DNA from: a bacterium | GTDB taxonomy: Bacteria; Desulfobacterota; DSWW01 | NCBI GenBank assembly: GCA_028277985.1 | Contig: JANQFG010000073.1 | Span: 1 to 32,412 of the forward strand | Direction: 5' to 3' | Length of the DNA: 32,412 bases | Notes under the pieces: generated by a model | The model's database searches: none | The model's input: only the letters and a program-made list of their open reading frames with translations | Told to the model about the DNA's origin: nothing | Shown here: positions 23,382 to 31,112 of the stretch, piece by piece | Position numbering within the stretch: position 1 is the stretch's first letter | How the letters are laid out: every line of letters starts with the position of its first letter | Made by a program: the position numbers and the translations under genes

Positions 23382-24182
23382 ATGCCCTTCAGCAAGCCCC
23401 TGCGGCCCGACTCCTATGTGCAGCAGACCCTTCTGCGATACACCGGATCCGAGCATGCGGAGTTCAAACGCCACGTGCTCCTGACCAACTTCTCCGATTA
23501 CATAGAGCGCTTCAGGGCCCTCGGGAACCACGTGCACCACAGCCAGACCTGGGAAGCGGTCCACAGCGACGACCTGGACTGCTCCATGGTGAGTTTCGGG
23601 ATCGGCTCGCCGGCGGCGGCCATGGTCATGCACTGCCTGGGCTACCTGGACCAGGTGGATGCGGTCATCATGCTGGGGCTCGCGGGCGGGCTCGCCGAGG
23701 AGATGCAGATCGGGGACATCGTCCTTCCCACGGCTTCGATTCGCGACGAGGGCGCTTCACAGCACTATCTTCATAGCAACACCCCCGCGCTTCCCAACTT
23801 CAAGGTTCAGCACGTCATCCAGCAGACGGCCGTGGAGATGGGGATCAAGGCCCGTTCCGGGATCTTCAAGACCACCGACTACCGAATGTGGGAGTTCGAT
23901 CAGGAGTTTGCCGATCTCATGAAGGGCCAGCGGGTCGTTGCCATCGACATGGAGATCTCGGCCCTCTTTTCCGTGGGCTACGCCCTGCGCAAGCCCATAG
24001 GCGCCATCATGCTCATCTCCGACCTGCCCCTGCTCCGCACCGGGATCAAGCGTTCCGAATCGACGCGGGAGATCCTGGAGGAGTTCTGCGAAAAGCATCT
24101 GGATCTCGGTGTCAGGGCGGTGAAGAACCTGAAAAAGGAGAAGATCTTCAACATCGGCGAAGTCCTGTCCTTTGAATGGTAG
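23382..24182 (+). CDS. amn: AMP nucleosidase (short form), PNP/UDP phosphorylase superfamily
   Basis: A 266-residue protein lacking the N-terminal domain of E. coli Amn but typical of short AMP nucleosidases. Features are VSFGIGSPAAAMVMHCL near 70-86, MLGLAGGLAEEMQIGDIVLPTASIRDEG near 97-124, the purine-site stretch VVAIDMEISALFSVGYAL near 186-203, and LISDLPL near 210 with the catalytic Asp. It splits AMP to adenine and ribose-5-phosphate. GGAAAAAG lies 6 bases before the ATG. It comes right after the second nitrilase and may share its transcript, linking purine salvage or release to the pathway. Another nucleoside phosphorylase activity cannot be excluded. Confidence 0.8.
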   Translation: MPFSKPLRPDSYVQQTLLRYTGSEHAEFKRHVLLTNFSDYIERFRALGNHVHHSQTWEAVHSDDLDCSMVSFGIGSPAAAMVMHCLGYLDQVDAVIMLGLAGGLAEEMQIGDIVLPTASIRDEGASQHYLHSNTPALPNFKVQHVIQQTAVEMGIKARSGIFKTTDYRMWEFDQEFADLMKGQRVVAIDMEISALFSVGYALRKPIGAIMLISDLPLLRTGIKRSESTREILEEFCEKHLDLGVRAVKNLKKEKIFNIGEVLSFEW

Positions 24183-24356
24183 AAGCCGCCATCCCACCCC
24201 GTCTTCACTCGAGCGATGACCCTACCTGAAGAATAGCTTGCATTTCCGAATCAGGATGATGAGAATCATTTTCGATGCGCCGGGAAACTCCTGCGTCCTG
24301 GAACGGCACCGTGGGCCGCATCGGTAGGTTCACCCGAGAAGAGAAAGGGCCGTTCC

Positions 24357-26537
24357 ATGGAAAAGAGCCTGGTAAGGAAAGGCGTCATCCGGTGCGGGGA
24401 AAGAGACATCCGGCGCGAGGCCCAGGAATTGGCGAGGCACATCCCCGCCCGACTCGCTCCGCTGGCACAGGTTGCCTACAACTACTTCTGGTCCTGGCAT
24501 CCGGAAGGCGAGAAGGTTTTCCGGGACATCGATGAATACGGTTGGCTTCTTAGCGGGAAGAACCCGGTTCGGTTTCTCTGGCGGACCTCCCAGCATTCTC
24601 TGGAGCGCGCCGCGGCTGACGGGGAACTCGTACTCCGGGCGGAGGCGCTCCAGGAGGCTCTGGAAGACGAACTGAACCGCGAGCCTGCGGACGACGGCGT
24701 CCCCCCTGAGAATCCGGTGGCCTTCTTCTGCGCCGAGTTCGGTCTGCACCGGTCCATGCCCGTGTATTCCGGCGGGCTCGGCGTGCTTGCCGGCGACATT
24801 CTGAAGGGGGCCTCGGACAGGGCCTTGCCCATGGTGGGGATCGGCCTGATGTATCACAGCGGGTTCTTCCACCAGCGCATCGATGCGTCCGGGTACCAGC
24901 ACGAATACTGGTATGCCACGGGGCCGGATCGACGGCCCACGGCCAAGATGACCGATGAAGACGGGGAGCCGCTCTGCGTTACGGTCCCGGTGTGGGGTGA
25001 GCCGGTAAAGGTCCACGCGTGGCGCGTGGATGTGGGCCGGATTCCCCTGTTTCTGCTCGACACGGAAGTTCAGGAGAACTCGCCGCGCCAGCGGTTCATT
25101 ACCGCCCGGCTCTACGAGGGGAACCACCAGATCCGGTTGGCCCAGTACGCCCTGCTGGGCGTGGGCGGCATCAGCTTTCTCCATGCCCTTGGAATCGATC
25201 CCTCTGTCATCCACATGAACGAGGGGCACCCTGCGGCCGCAACCCTCGAACTGGTGGGCAGGCTCGTTCGTGAGGGTGTTTCCTTTGATGAAGCCTGCGA
25301 CCGCGTCAGGCAGAAGGTGGTGTTCACCACCCACACGCCCGTGCCTGCAGGTAATGAGACCTATCCGCCGCACGAGTTCGGAGCGGTCTTCCAGGATGCC
25401 GATTCCTCCCCGGGCACGGGCCTGGAGAATATTCTCAGGCTGGGCCGAATCCACCCGGACGATCCGAACGAACCACCCGGCATGACCGCACTGGCCATCC
25501 GGATGAGTCGAAGCACCAACGGGGTCAGCCGAATCCACGGCGGCATAGCGAGAAGGATGTGGCAGGGGCTGTTTCCCGGCCGGTCCGAGGAGGAAGTCCC
25601 GATCACCCACGTCACCAATGGGGCGCACCTGCCCACATGGATCGCGCCCGAGATTCGCAGGCTCCTGGATCGATACCTGCCCGAAGGCTGGTCTTCCCGG
25701 GAGCAGGTCATGGACCCGGACACGTGGGCGGCCGTGGATTCCATCCCCGACGAGGAATTGTGGGCCGCAAGGATGGAGATGAGCACACAGCTCGTCTCCT
25801 GGGCCAAGTCGCACAGCGTCATCGACCGGCTGACCCGGGGGGACACCATGGAGTACGCCATGGCAGCGTCTCATACGCTCGATTCCGGAGTCCTGACCCT
25901 GGGCTTTGCACGCAGGCTGGCCACATACAAGAGGCTCTATCTTCTGACCTACGACCCGGAGCGGGTGCTCAACATGCTGCAGGGGCCGCATCCGATTCAG
26001 CTGCTGTTCGGGGGCAAGGCACATCCCAAGGACGAGGAGGCGAAGCACATGCTCCAGAGGATGTTCCAGCTCAAGGGGGACAAGCGGGTTGCGGAGCGGG
26101 TCGTGTACCTCGAAGACTATGACATGGGGGTCGCGACCAAGATGGTGGCGGGTTGCGACGTGTGGATCAACATGCCGAGGCCTCCACTCGAAGCCAGCGG
26201 CACGAGCGGCATGAAGGCGGCCTTCAACGGAACCCTCAATCTCAGCGTTCTCGACGGATGGTGGGCAGAGGCCTACGACGGGGAGAACGGCTGGGGAATC
26301 GACGGGACCGAGGACCCGGACCACGGGGCCAAGGATAGCCGGGACGCGGCCGCCTTCTATGAGGTCATGGAAAGGGAGGTGATCCCCCTGTTCTACGACC
26401 GGGACGAGAATGGGGTTCCCCATGGCTGGGTCCAGCGCATGAAGGCCTCGATTCGAACCGTGGCTCCCCGGTTCTGCGCAACGCGAATGGTGGATGATTA
26501 TGTCCGCAAGATCTACCGAATGGAAAATTTCATATAA
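24357..26537 (+). CDS. glgP: Alpha-glucan phosphorylase, short GT35 form
   Basis: A 726-residue protein of the short glycogen phosphorylase class. The N-terminus has the DUF3417-like segment LAQVAYNYFWSWHPEGEKVFRDID near 36-59. Middle landmarks are FFCAEFGLHRSMPVYSGGLGVLAGD, VIHMNEGHPAA and THTPVPAGNE. The cofactor motif SGTSGMKAAFNG carries the pyridoxal-phosphate lysine at about residue 620. It releases glucose-1-phosphate from glycogen or maltodextrins. The ATG at 24357 follows AGAGAAAGG. It faces the glgB-malQ pair across the surface-protein region. No obvious terminator lies right after the stop; the next transcription signals are the promoter at 26659 and the riboswitch. Confidence 0.92.
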   Translation: MEKSLVRKGVIRCGERDIRREAQELARHIPARLAPLAQVAYNYFWSWHPEGEKVFRDIDEYGWLLSGKNPVRFLWRTSQHSLERAAADGELVLRAEALQEALEDELNREPADDGVPPENPVAFFCAEFGLHRSMPVYSGGLGVLAGDILKGASDRALPMVGIGLMYHSGFFHQRIDASGYQHEYWYATGPDRRPTAKMTDEDGEPLCVTVPVWGEPVKVHAWRVDVGRIPLFLLDTEVQENSPRQRFITARLYEGNHQIRLAQYALLGVGGISFLHALGIDPSVIHMNEGHPAAATLELVGRLVREGVSFDEACDRVRQKVVFTTHTPVPAGNETYPPHEFGAVFQDADSSPGTGLENILRLGRIHPDDPNEPPGMTALAIRMSRSTNGVSRIHGGIARRMWQGLFPGRSEEEVPITHVTNGAHLPTWIAPEIRRLLDRYLPEGWSSREQVMDPDTWAAVDSIPDEELWAARMEMSTQLVSWAKSHSVIDRLTRGDTMEYAMAASHTLDSGVLTLGFARRLATYKRLYLLTYDPERVLNMLQGPHPIQLLFGGKAHPKDEEAKHMLQRMFQLKGDKRVAERVVYLEDYDMGVATKMVAGCDVWINMPRPPLEASGTSGMKAAFNGTLNLSVLDGWWAEAYDGENGWGIDGTEDPDHGAKDSRDAAAFYEVMEREVIPLFYDRDENGVPHGWVQRMKASIRTVAPRFCATRMVDDYVRKIYRMENFI

Positions 26538-26658
26538 CGACTTTTCCCGTATGTCCGATCGGGTATCGATGTTGTAACTATCCATACTTACTGTATATAG
26601 AGAATCCCTTCTAAATCCCATCATGCGGCTCTGGAAATTCATAACGTTAAATTCATGA

Positions 26659-26687
26659 TTGACAATCAAATATCATTTGACTAGGAT
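26659..26687 (+). promoter_or_regulatory. Promoter of the riboswitch and surface-protein transcript
   Basis: TTGACA (26659-26664), 17 bases, TAGGAT (26682-26687) in an AT-rich stretch. Transcription would begin near 26694, just before the aptamer. Confidence 0.72.
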
Positions 26688-26697
26688 GAATTAAGTC

Positions 26698-26795
26698 TAA
26701 GAAAAAGCCACACTCCGAGTGATCGGAGGTCGGAAAGCTACGGGTCTTTGTCTTTTCCGTAAGATCGCCGGGCTGCCAGCGAATGGGCAGTCCGG
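26698..26795 (+). promoter_or_regulatory. GEMM-I riboswitch (c-di-GMP or cGAMP type)
   Basis: Reading the RNA: a P2 hairpin with 6-bp stem (26713-26718 with 26723-26728) closed by a GNRA tetraloop GTGA; then the conserved joining segment CGGAAAGC (26731-26738; GEMM has CGCAAAGC/CGGAAAGC); then a 6-bp P3 (26743-26748 with 26761-26766, one G-U pair); then the hallmark 3' segment GCCGGGCTGCC (26767-26777), matching GCCGGGUUGCC. The last segment also forms the left arm of a terminator, giving a simple on/off choice. GEMM-I RNAs bind c-di-GMP; the GEMM-Ib subset of Geobacter-like bacteria binds 3',3'-cGAMP. The controlled gene is the MopE-like protein at 26856. Confidence 0.82.
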
Positions 26796-26804
26796 TTTTT
26801 TTTT
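26768..26804 (+). terminator. Intrinsic terminator forming the riboswitch expression platform
   Basis: CCGGGCTGCC (26768-26777) pairs with GGCAGTCCGG (26786-26795; one G-U) around an 8-base loop and is followed by nine T's (26796-26804). The left arm is shared with the aptamer's 3' segment. Confidence 0.88.
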
Positions 26805-26855
26805 GCTCGACTTCTGCACCGAAGAGCCCCACGCAACGAAGAGGAGGAAGAAGCG

Positions 26856-28184
26856 ATGAACAAGGCCCTGCTGATCATGTCCCTGGTTGCCGCTTGTATG
26901 CTGGTCACGAGCCCTCTCTTTGCCCAGCCGGTCGATCTGTTTCAGACCCGGGTGCATGGATTCAATCAAGGGAATCGCAATCTGGACATCCACGTCTTCA
27001 ACGCGGATGGAACCGATGCGGGTTATTATCATCAGTTGCAGTGTAGCATCGTGTACTGGGCGAACGGTGATACGACGTTTCCGTTCACGCTGACCTACGA
27101 CCCGGCCACGCAGCAGGTCTCCTGGGTCGTGGACACGCCCGACTCCGGCACTCTCACGACAACCTCGCCGACGACTCCCCCTGCCGATGCGGTGAACAAT
27201 CTGAATCTCTTCATCAAGGCGAAAGCCGGTACCAACGTGAGCACCTGTAATGCGGTTCCCTACCAGAACTGTCAGGCCGGCCAGTGGGACTGCAACGTTC
27301 GCGTACAGGTTGATTCCAGTGCCGTCTACCTCACGAACATGCAACTGGACGGTGTGCCCCTGGCCGATCTTTCGGTGAGTGCCAGCCTGGCGGATCCCAC
27401 TCCTTCCGCATCTGTCGATGTGGATGTCGATCCTGGTGAGGCATGGACACTCACGGGCAACGTGCGTTTCACCTGGCTCTCCGCCAACGGCTATCCCCCC
27501 AAGGAGGGAAGGATCCTGTTCAGCGCAACGGGTCAGAACGTTCCCTGCGTAGACGTGGACGAAGACGGCTACTGCGTCCCGGACGATTGTGATGATTCGG
27601 ATCCTGCTGTGTATCCCGGAGCCGTAGAGGCCTGCGCGAACGGGATCGACGATGACTGCGATTCGCTGATCGACGGTGCGGACCCGGACTGCTGGGAGTG
27701 CACGGGGCCCGCGGAGTGCGACGATCTGAATCCATGCACGGACGATGACTGCGTGGATTATGAGTGCGTGAACACAAACAACACCGCCGCATGCGACGAT
27801 GGGGATGCATGCACCATGGACGATGTCTGCTCCGGGGGCGGCTGCTATGGGGTGCCGCTCGACGCGGACGGTGACGGGTTCGTTGCCGAAGCTTGTGGCG
27901 GGGATGACTGTGAAGACGGAAACCCGGATGCCTATCCGGGCGTCTTCGAGGCTCCTCACGGCGATCCGATTTGCACGGACGGAATCGACAACAACTGCAA
28001 CGGCTACACGGATTCCGAGGATGCGGGCTGTGCCGAAGGAGGCTGGTCGCTCGGTGAGAGCGCGGATGCTTCCGAGTTCGGGGCCCCCTCCAGGGAGAGT
28101 TCCGGCGCCACGAACCTGCTCTTCGCGTTCCTGCTTCCGGTGGGTGCGGTGGTTCTCTTGCGGAGAGTCTTCAGAAAGAAGTAA
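26856..28184 (+). CDS. Secreted or surface protein with MopE-like metal-binding repeats
   Basis: A 442-residue protein. A signal peptide spans residues 1-23 (LLIMSLVAACMLVTSPLFA, cut before QP). Residues 24-230 form a beta-rich domain of unknown type. Two Asp/Cys-rich MopE-like repeats follow: 232-279 (DVDEDGYCVPDDCDDSDPAVYPG, then NGIDDDCDSLIDG) and 335-392 (DADGDGF, GDDCEDGNPDAYPG, then DGIDNNCNGYTD). They frame a cysteine-rich CDDGDACTMDD link. The C-terminus has a Ser/Gly stretch, a hydrophobic segment LLFAFLLPVGAVVLLRRVFRKK and a basic tail, like a sorting or anchoring signal. It probably binds calcium or copper at the cell surface. Expression is set by the GEMM riboswitch, tying it to biofilm or surface-attachment signalling. 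GGAGGAAG precedes the ATG. Confidence 0.83.
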   Translation: MNKALLIMSLVAACMLVTSPLFAQPVDLFQTRVHGFNQGNRNLDIHVFNADGTDAGYYHQLQCSIVYWANGDTTFPFTLTYDPATQQVSWVVDTPDSGTLTTTSPTTPPADAVNNLNLFIKAKAGTNVSTCNAVPYQNCQAGQWDCNVRVQVDSSAVYLTNMQLDGVPLADLSVSASLADPTPSASVDVDVDPGEAWTLTGNVRFTWLSANGYPPKEGRILFSATGQNVPCVDVDEDGYCVPDDCDDSDPAVYPGAVEACANGIDDDCDSLIDGADPDCWECTGPAECDDLNPCTDDDCVDYECVNTNNTAACDDGDACTMDDVCSGGGCYGVPLDADGDGFVAEACGGDDCEDGNPDAYPGVFEAPHGDPICTDGIDNNCNGYTDSEDAGCAEGGWSLGESADASEFGAPSRESSGATNLLFAFLLPVGAVVLLRRVFRKK

Positions 28185-28216
28185 ACATAACCCTTGGTCT
28201 GACCCCGATCGTAAAG

Positions 28217-28252
28217 AAGGCCGCATCCATCAGGATGCGGCCTTCCTTTTCT
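28217..28252. terminator. Bidirectional intrinsic terminator between convergent genes
   Basis: A perfect 12-bp stem, AAGGCCGCATCC/GGATGCGGCCTT (28217-28228, 28233-28244), loop ATCA, is followed by CCTTTTCTT on +. On - the stem is followed by CTTTAC, a weaker tract. It lies between the surface-protein gene and the minus-strand membrane protein. Confidence 0.88.
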
Positions 28253-28317
28253 TGGTGGCCCTGACCACTAAGCAGATGAGACCGCGTTTCGGCCGTTCGC
28301 GGGACAGCATGCCGGCA

Positions 28318-29019
28318 CTACAAGACCTCGCCCTTGTCATCCACCAAGTCGGGATAGAGCTCTTTTGCGCAATCCGGGCAGATCCCGTGGGTGAACGATA
28401 CGTCGGCATGGGAGCGAATGTACGATTCAACCATGTGCCAGTACCCTTCATCATCCCTTATGTTCTTGCAGTTCGCGCATATGGGAAGGATCCCCTTGAG
28501 GGTGTTGATCTCCTCAACGGTGCGATAGATGAAGTAGTGCACAACCATGCCGATGACACCAAACACGCCAATGGCAAACACATTGACCATCAGGTCTCTA
28601 AAGTCCCAGGGAACGAACGAGAGCAGCACGAAATGCTGTGCCACAACGAGGATGATGAGGAACATGTAGTTCCTGGGTCGGATGTTGAAGAAGACGGCCG
28701 CTACCATGATCACCTGCAGGATTCCGGCATAATAGGGGGATGAGAACCCTTCCCCGGTGATGTAGCACATCAGGGAGACTCCGAGGGTCATCACGAACGC
28801 TCCCGAGAGTATGAGCAAGAAATGGCGCTTGGGAGGCACTCGAGGAACCAGAAAGAGCAGGAGCAGCAGAAAGGCCGTCACACCCAACCTTATATTCAGG
28901 AATGAGAGCTTGTGCTCCGGATAGACGATCCAATCCAACAGGAAGAAGGACGGAAACATCAATATGCCCAATCGCAGTCCAAAGAGAGCGAATCGGATAT
29001 GTGGCAGCGACTCTTTCAT
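28318..29019 (-). CDS. Membrane protein with C-terminal four-cysteine sensor-type tail
   Basis: A 233-residue protein from ATG 29019, whose ATGA overlaps the stop of the upstream regulator; the longer frame to 29133 lies inside that gene. About six hydrophobic segments span residues 10-165. The cytoplasmic tail CANCKNIRDDEGYWHMVESYIRSH..HGICPDCAKELYP carries C181, C184, C214 and C217, a probable zinc- or redox-sensing module. This tail is usually found at the end of PAS/GGDEF/histidine-kinase proteins in Desulfobacterota, but here it is attached to a bare membrane domain with no output domain. It probably acts through the coupled HTH/zinc-ribbon protein. Confidence 0.78.
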   Translation of the reverse strand: MKESLPHIRFALFGLRLGILMFPSFFLLDWIVYPEHKLSFLNIRLGVTAFLLLLLFLVPRVPPKRHFLLILSGAFVMTLGVSLMCYITGEGFSSPYYAGILQVIMVAAVFFNIRPRNYMFLIILVVAQHFVLLSFVPWDFRDLMVNVFAIGVFGVIGMVVHYFIYRTVEEINTLKGILPICANCKNIRDDEGYWHMVESYIRSHADVSFTHGICPDCAKELYPDLVDDKGEVL

Positions 29020-29339
29020 ATTTGAACCAGCCGGAATGTGGGAGAATCGATCCTCTGGCACCGGCAACGGGGGCAGGCGCTCGGCTTGGAGAATCGTCTG
29101 CGCTTCTCGAAACGGAAGCCGCACTGCAGGCATTCAGCGGGCTCGATCACGAGTCGCTTGCCCGACCGGCGCACGGATTTCTCCAGGTGCTCGAGATGGG
29201 GGGCAACGTCCTTTTCCCGGATGCTGACCAGGGCGGAAAGCTCGCGAGCGGTCAGCGGCCCCTCCTCGAGGCATGCGAGGATCGATTGCCTCAGCGTCCG
29301 GTCCTGTTCCCGGGGTCCGTTTCGGCTCTGGTCGCTCAT
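29016..29339 (-). CDS. HTH/zinc-ribbon transcriptional regulator (COG3357-like)
   Basis: A 107-residue protein. Residues about 14-60 form a winged helix (LRQSILACLEEGPLTARELSALVSIREKDVAPHLEHLEKS), and residues 62-98 are a zinc ribbon with C70/C73 and C89/C92. This matches small regulators described as HTH fused to Zn-ribbon. The 4-base overlap with the following membrane protein gene implies that the two are made together and probably work together. The frame begins at 29339, which reads ATG on the minus strand. Confidence 0.82.
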   Translation of the reverse strand: MSDQSRNGPREQDRTLRQSILACLEEGPLTARELSALVSIREKDVAPHLEHLEKSVRRSGKRLVIEPAECLQCGFRFEKRRRFSKPSACPRCRCQRIDSPTFRLVQI

Positions 29340-29400
29340 GTCTACTCCCGGTTGTGGTTCCCAATCACGGCCACCGATTAGGCTACAGTCTGCCGATTGC

Positions 29401-29453
29401 TAATTGGGGACAGCCACTCATTTTCGCGAGAAATGAGTGGCTGTCCCCAATTA
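29401..29453. repeat. GGGGACAGCCAC palindrome, copy 2
   Basis: 23-base arms (29401-29423 and 29431-29453) are perfect inverted repeats around TCGCGAG. The outer 18 bases equal those of the copy at 17965; the inner bases differ (CATTT instead of GATTTCC), yet each copy stays perfectly paired, so the changes are compensatory. Confidence 0.85.
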
Positions 29454-29469
29454 CGGGCGGCCTTTGGAC

Positions 29470-29554
29470 ATTGCGAGCCGAAGGCGTGGCAATCCCCCCC
29501 GTTCAATGCGATGCGGCGCAGGGGGATTGCTTCGTCGCTGTCGCTCCTCGCAAT
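29470..29554. repeat. Second dispersed inverted repeat (ATTGCGAG...CAATCCCCC type)
   Basis: Left arm from ATTGCGAG (29470) to CAATCCCCC (about 29498); right arm from GGGGGATTG (29521) to CTCGCAAT (29554). The outer 8 bases and inner 9 bases of each arm are complementary, the middle differs. It resembles the short interspersed repeats common in these genomes. With copy 2 above it fills the gap between the regulator and malQ. Confidence 0.7.
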
Positions 29555-29600
29555 ATCCGACATTGAATACGTCACTGCGTGAACAAGCAAGAGGACGAGT

Positions 29601-31112
29601 CTAGAGTCTGCCGTAGGTCTCGGTCATCTCCTTCAAGGCCTGGGCCAGATCCGGACCGAGTTGTTCCGGCAAGAGCTGCCACTGCCAGTTGCCTTCCGTG
29701 CTGGCCGGTCGGTTCATGCGGGCCTCTTCTCCCAGCCCGAGAAGATCCTGCATGGGGAGGATCGCAGTGTTCGCCACCGACATCATGGCCAGGCGGATCA
29801 TCTCCTCGTGGATGGTTTCCAGCCCCACTTCCCGTCCCAGGTAACGGAACAATCGTCCCTTGTCTGCTGCTGTGAGCTCTTTTTCGAACCACCCCCTGAC
29901 GGTGTTGTTGTCGTGCGTGCCCGTGTAGATCAGACAGTTTTTCACGTGGTTGTGCGGTACGTAGGGATTTGCAGCCAGGTCGTCACTGAAGGCGAAGACG
30001 AGGAGCTTCATGCCCGGAAGGTCGAATCGAGCCATCAGTTCCCTCACCTCCCGGGTGATCGTGCCCAGGTCTTCGGCCACGATGGGCAGATAGGGGAAGC
30101 GCTCGAGCATGGCCTGGAAGAAGTCATCCCCGGGCCCCGGGATCCACTCGCCGCGGATCGCCGTGGGCTCCTCGGCTGGGATCTCCCAGTAGGCTTCGAA
30201 CCCGCGAAAGTGATCGATCCGGACGATGTCGAACAGGTGCAGGTTCCGCTCGAGCCTCCTCATCCACCAGGAGTACCCGGTCTCGCGCAGCACGTCCCAC
30301 CGGTAGACCGGATTGCCCCAGCGTTGGCCGGTCTCGCTGAAATAGTCGGGCGGTACGCCGGCCACGGCGGTGGGTCTCTTCTCCTCGTCCAGCTTGAAGA
30401 GCTCCGGATGAGTCCATACGTCCACGCTGTCAGGGCTCACGTAGATCGGCAGGTCCCCGAAAATGTGCACGTTACGTTCATTGCAGGCTTGCCTCAGGGC
30501 AATCCACTGCTTTTCGACCAGGTACTGGATGATCCTCTCCTGCTCGATTCGGTCGGCCAGGGATTCGCGGGCGGCAGCGAGCGAGCCCGAGTCCCGGTCC
30601 CGTAGATCGGCCGGCCACTCGTGCCACGGACGGCCTTCGAATTTCTCCTTGAGGGCCACGAACATGGACAGGCCGTCCAGCCAGTCCTCGTTGTCGGCAC
30701 AGAAGCGCTCGAAGTCTTCCCGTTGTCCCGTCCCCCGGAACCTGCTCTGAACCAGACAGAAGAGCCTCTGTTTGAAGGAGGTCACGGCAACATAATCGAT
30801 GCGGCCCCTCGGGAAACCCGGGACCGGCCCGACCTCATCCCGGTTCAGGAGACCCTCTTCGATGAGAAGATCGGGGCTTATCAGAAGCGGGTTTGAGCCG
30901 AAGGCGGAGATGCTGTCGTAGGGTGAGTTCCCGTTCGCCGTGTTGGTCGGGTTGAGAGGCAGGACCTGCCAGATGCGCTGGCTGCTCTCTGCGAGAAAAT
31001 CGACGAACCGAAGTGCCCCCGGACCCAGATCTCCGATCCCCCAGTCCGAGGGAAGGGACGTGACATGGAGCAGGACGCCGCTTCCGCGCCTCTCCAGCGC
31101 CGGAACCGTCAT
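29601..31112 (-). CDS. malQ: 4-alpha-glucanotransferase (amylomaltase)
   Basis: A 503-residue GH77 protein from ATG 31112. That start overlaps the glgB stop by 4 bases (ATGA); the longer frame to 31184 lies within glgB and lacks similarity. Landmarks are [23 protein letters not shown] at 8-30, [16 protein letters not shown] at 218-233, the nucleophile Asp300 in [16 protein letters not shown], the acid/base Glu347 in VAEDLGTI, and [12 protein letters not shown]. It shortens and re-joins maltodextrin chains during glycogen turnover. It is translationally coupled to the branching enzyme. Confidence 0.93.
   Translation of the reverse strand: MTVPALERRGSGVLLHVTSLPSDWGIGDLGPGALRFVDFLAESSQRIWQVLPLNPTNTANGNSPYDSISAFGSNPLLISPDLLIEEGLLNRDEVGPVPGFPRGRIDYVAVTSFKQRLFCLVQSRFRGTGQREDFERFCADNEDWLDGLSMFVALKEKFEGRPWHEWPADLRDRDSGSLAAARESLADRIEQERIIQYLVEKQWIALRQACNERNVHIFGDLPIYVSPDSVDVWTHPELFKLDEEKRPTAVAGVPPDYFSETGQRWGNPVYRWDVLRETGYSWWMRRLERNLHLFDIVRIDHFRGFEAYWEIPAEEPTAIRGEWIPGPGDDFFQAMLERFPYLPIVAEDLGTITREVRELMARFDLPGMKLLVFAFSDDLAANPYVPHNHVKNCLIYTGTHDNNTVRGWFEKELTAADKGRLFRYLGREVGLETIHEEMIRLAMMSVANTAILPMQDLLGLGEEARMNRPASTEGNWQWQLLPEQLGPDLAQALKEMTETYGRL

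Noticed and set aside
24330..26669. 779-codon minus-strand frame opposite the glucan phosphorylase
   Set aside because: Shadow frame caused by high GC; the plus frame has all family motifs.
26697..28226. 509-codon minus-strand frame opposite the surface protein
   Set aside because: Ile/Val/Arg-rich shadow of the Asp-rich repeats; it also covers the riboswitch and terminator.
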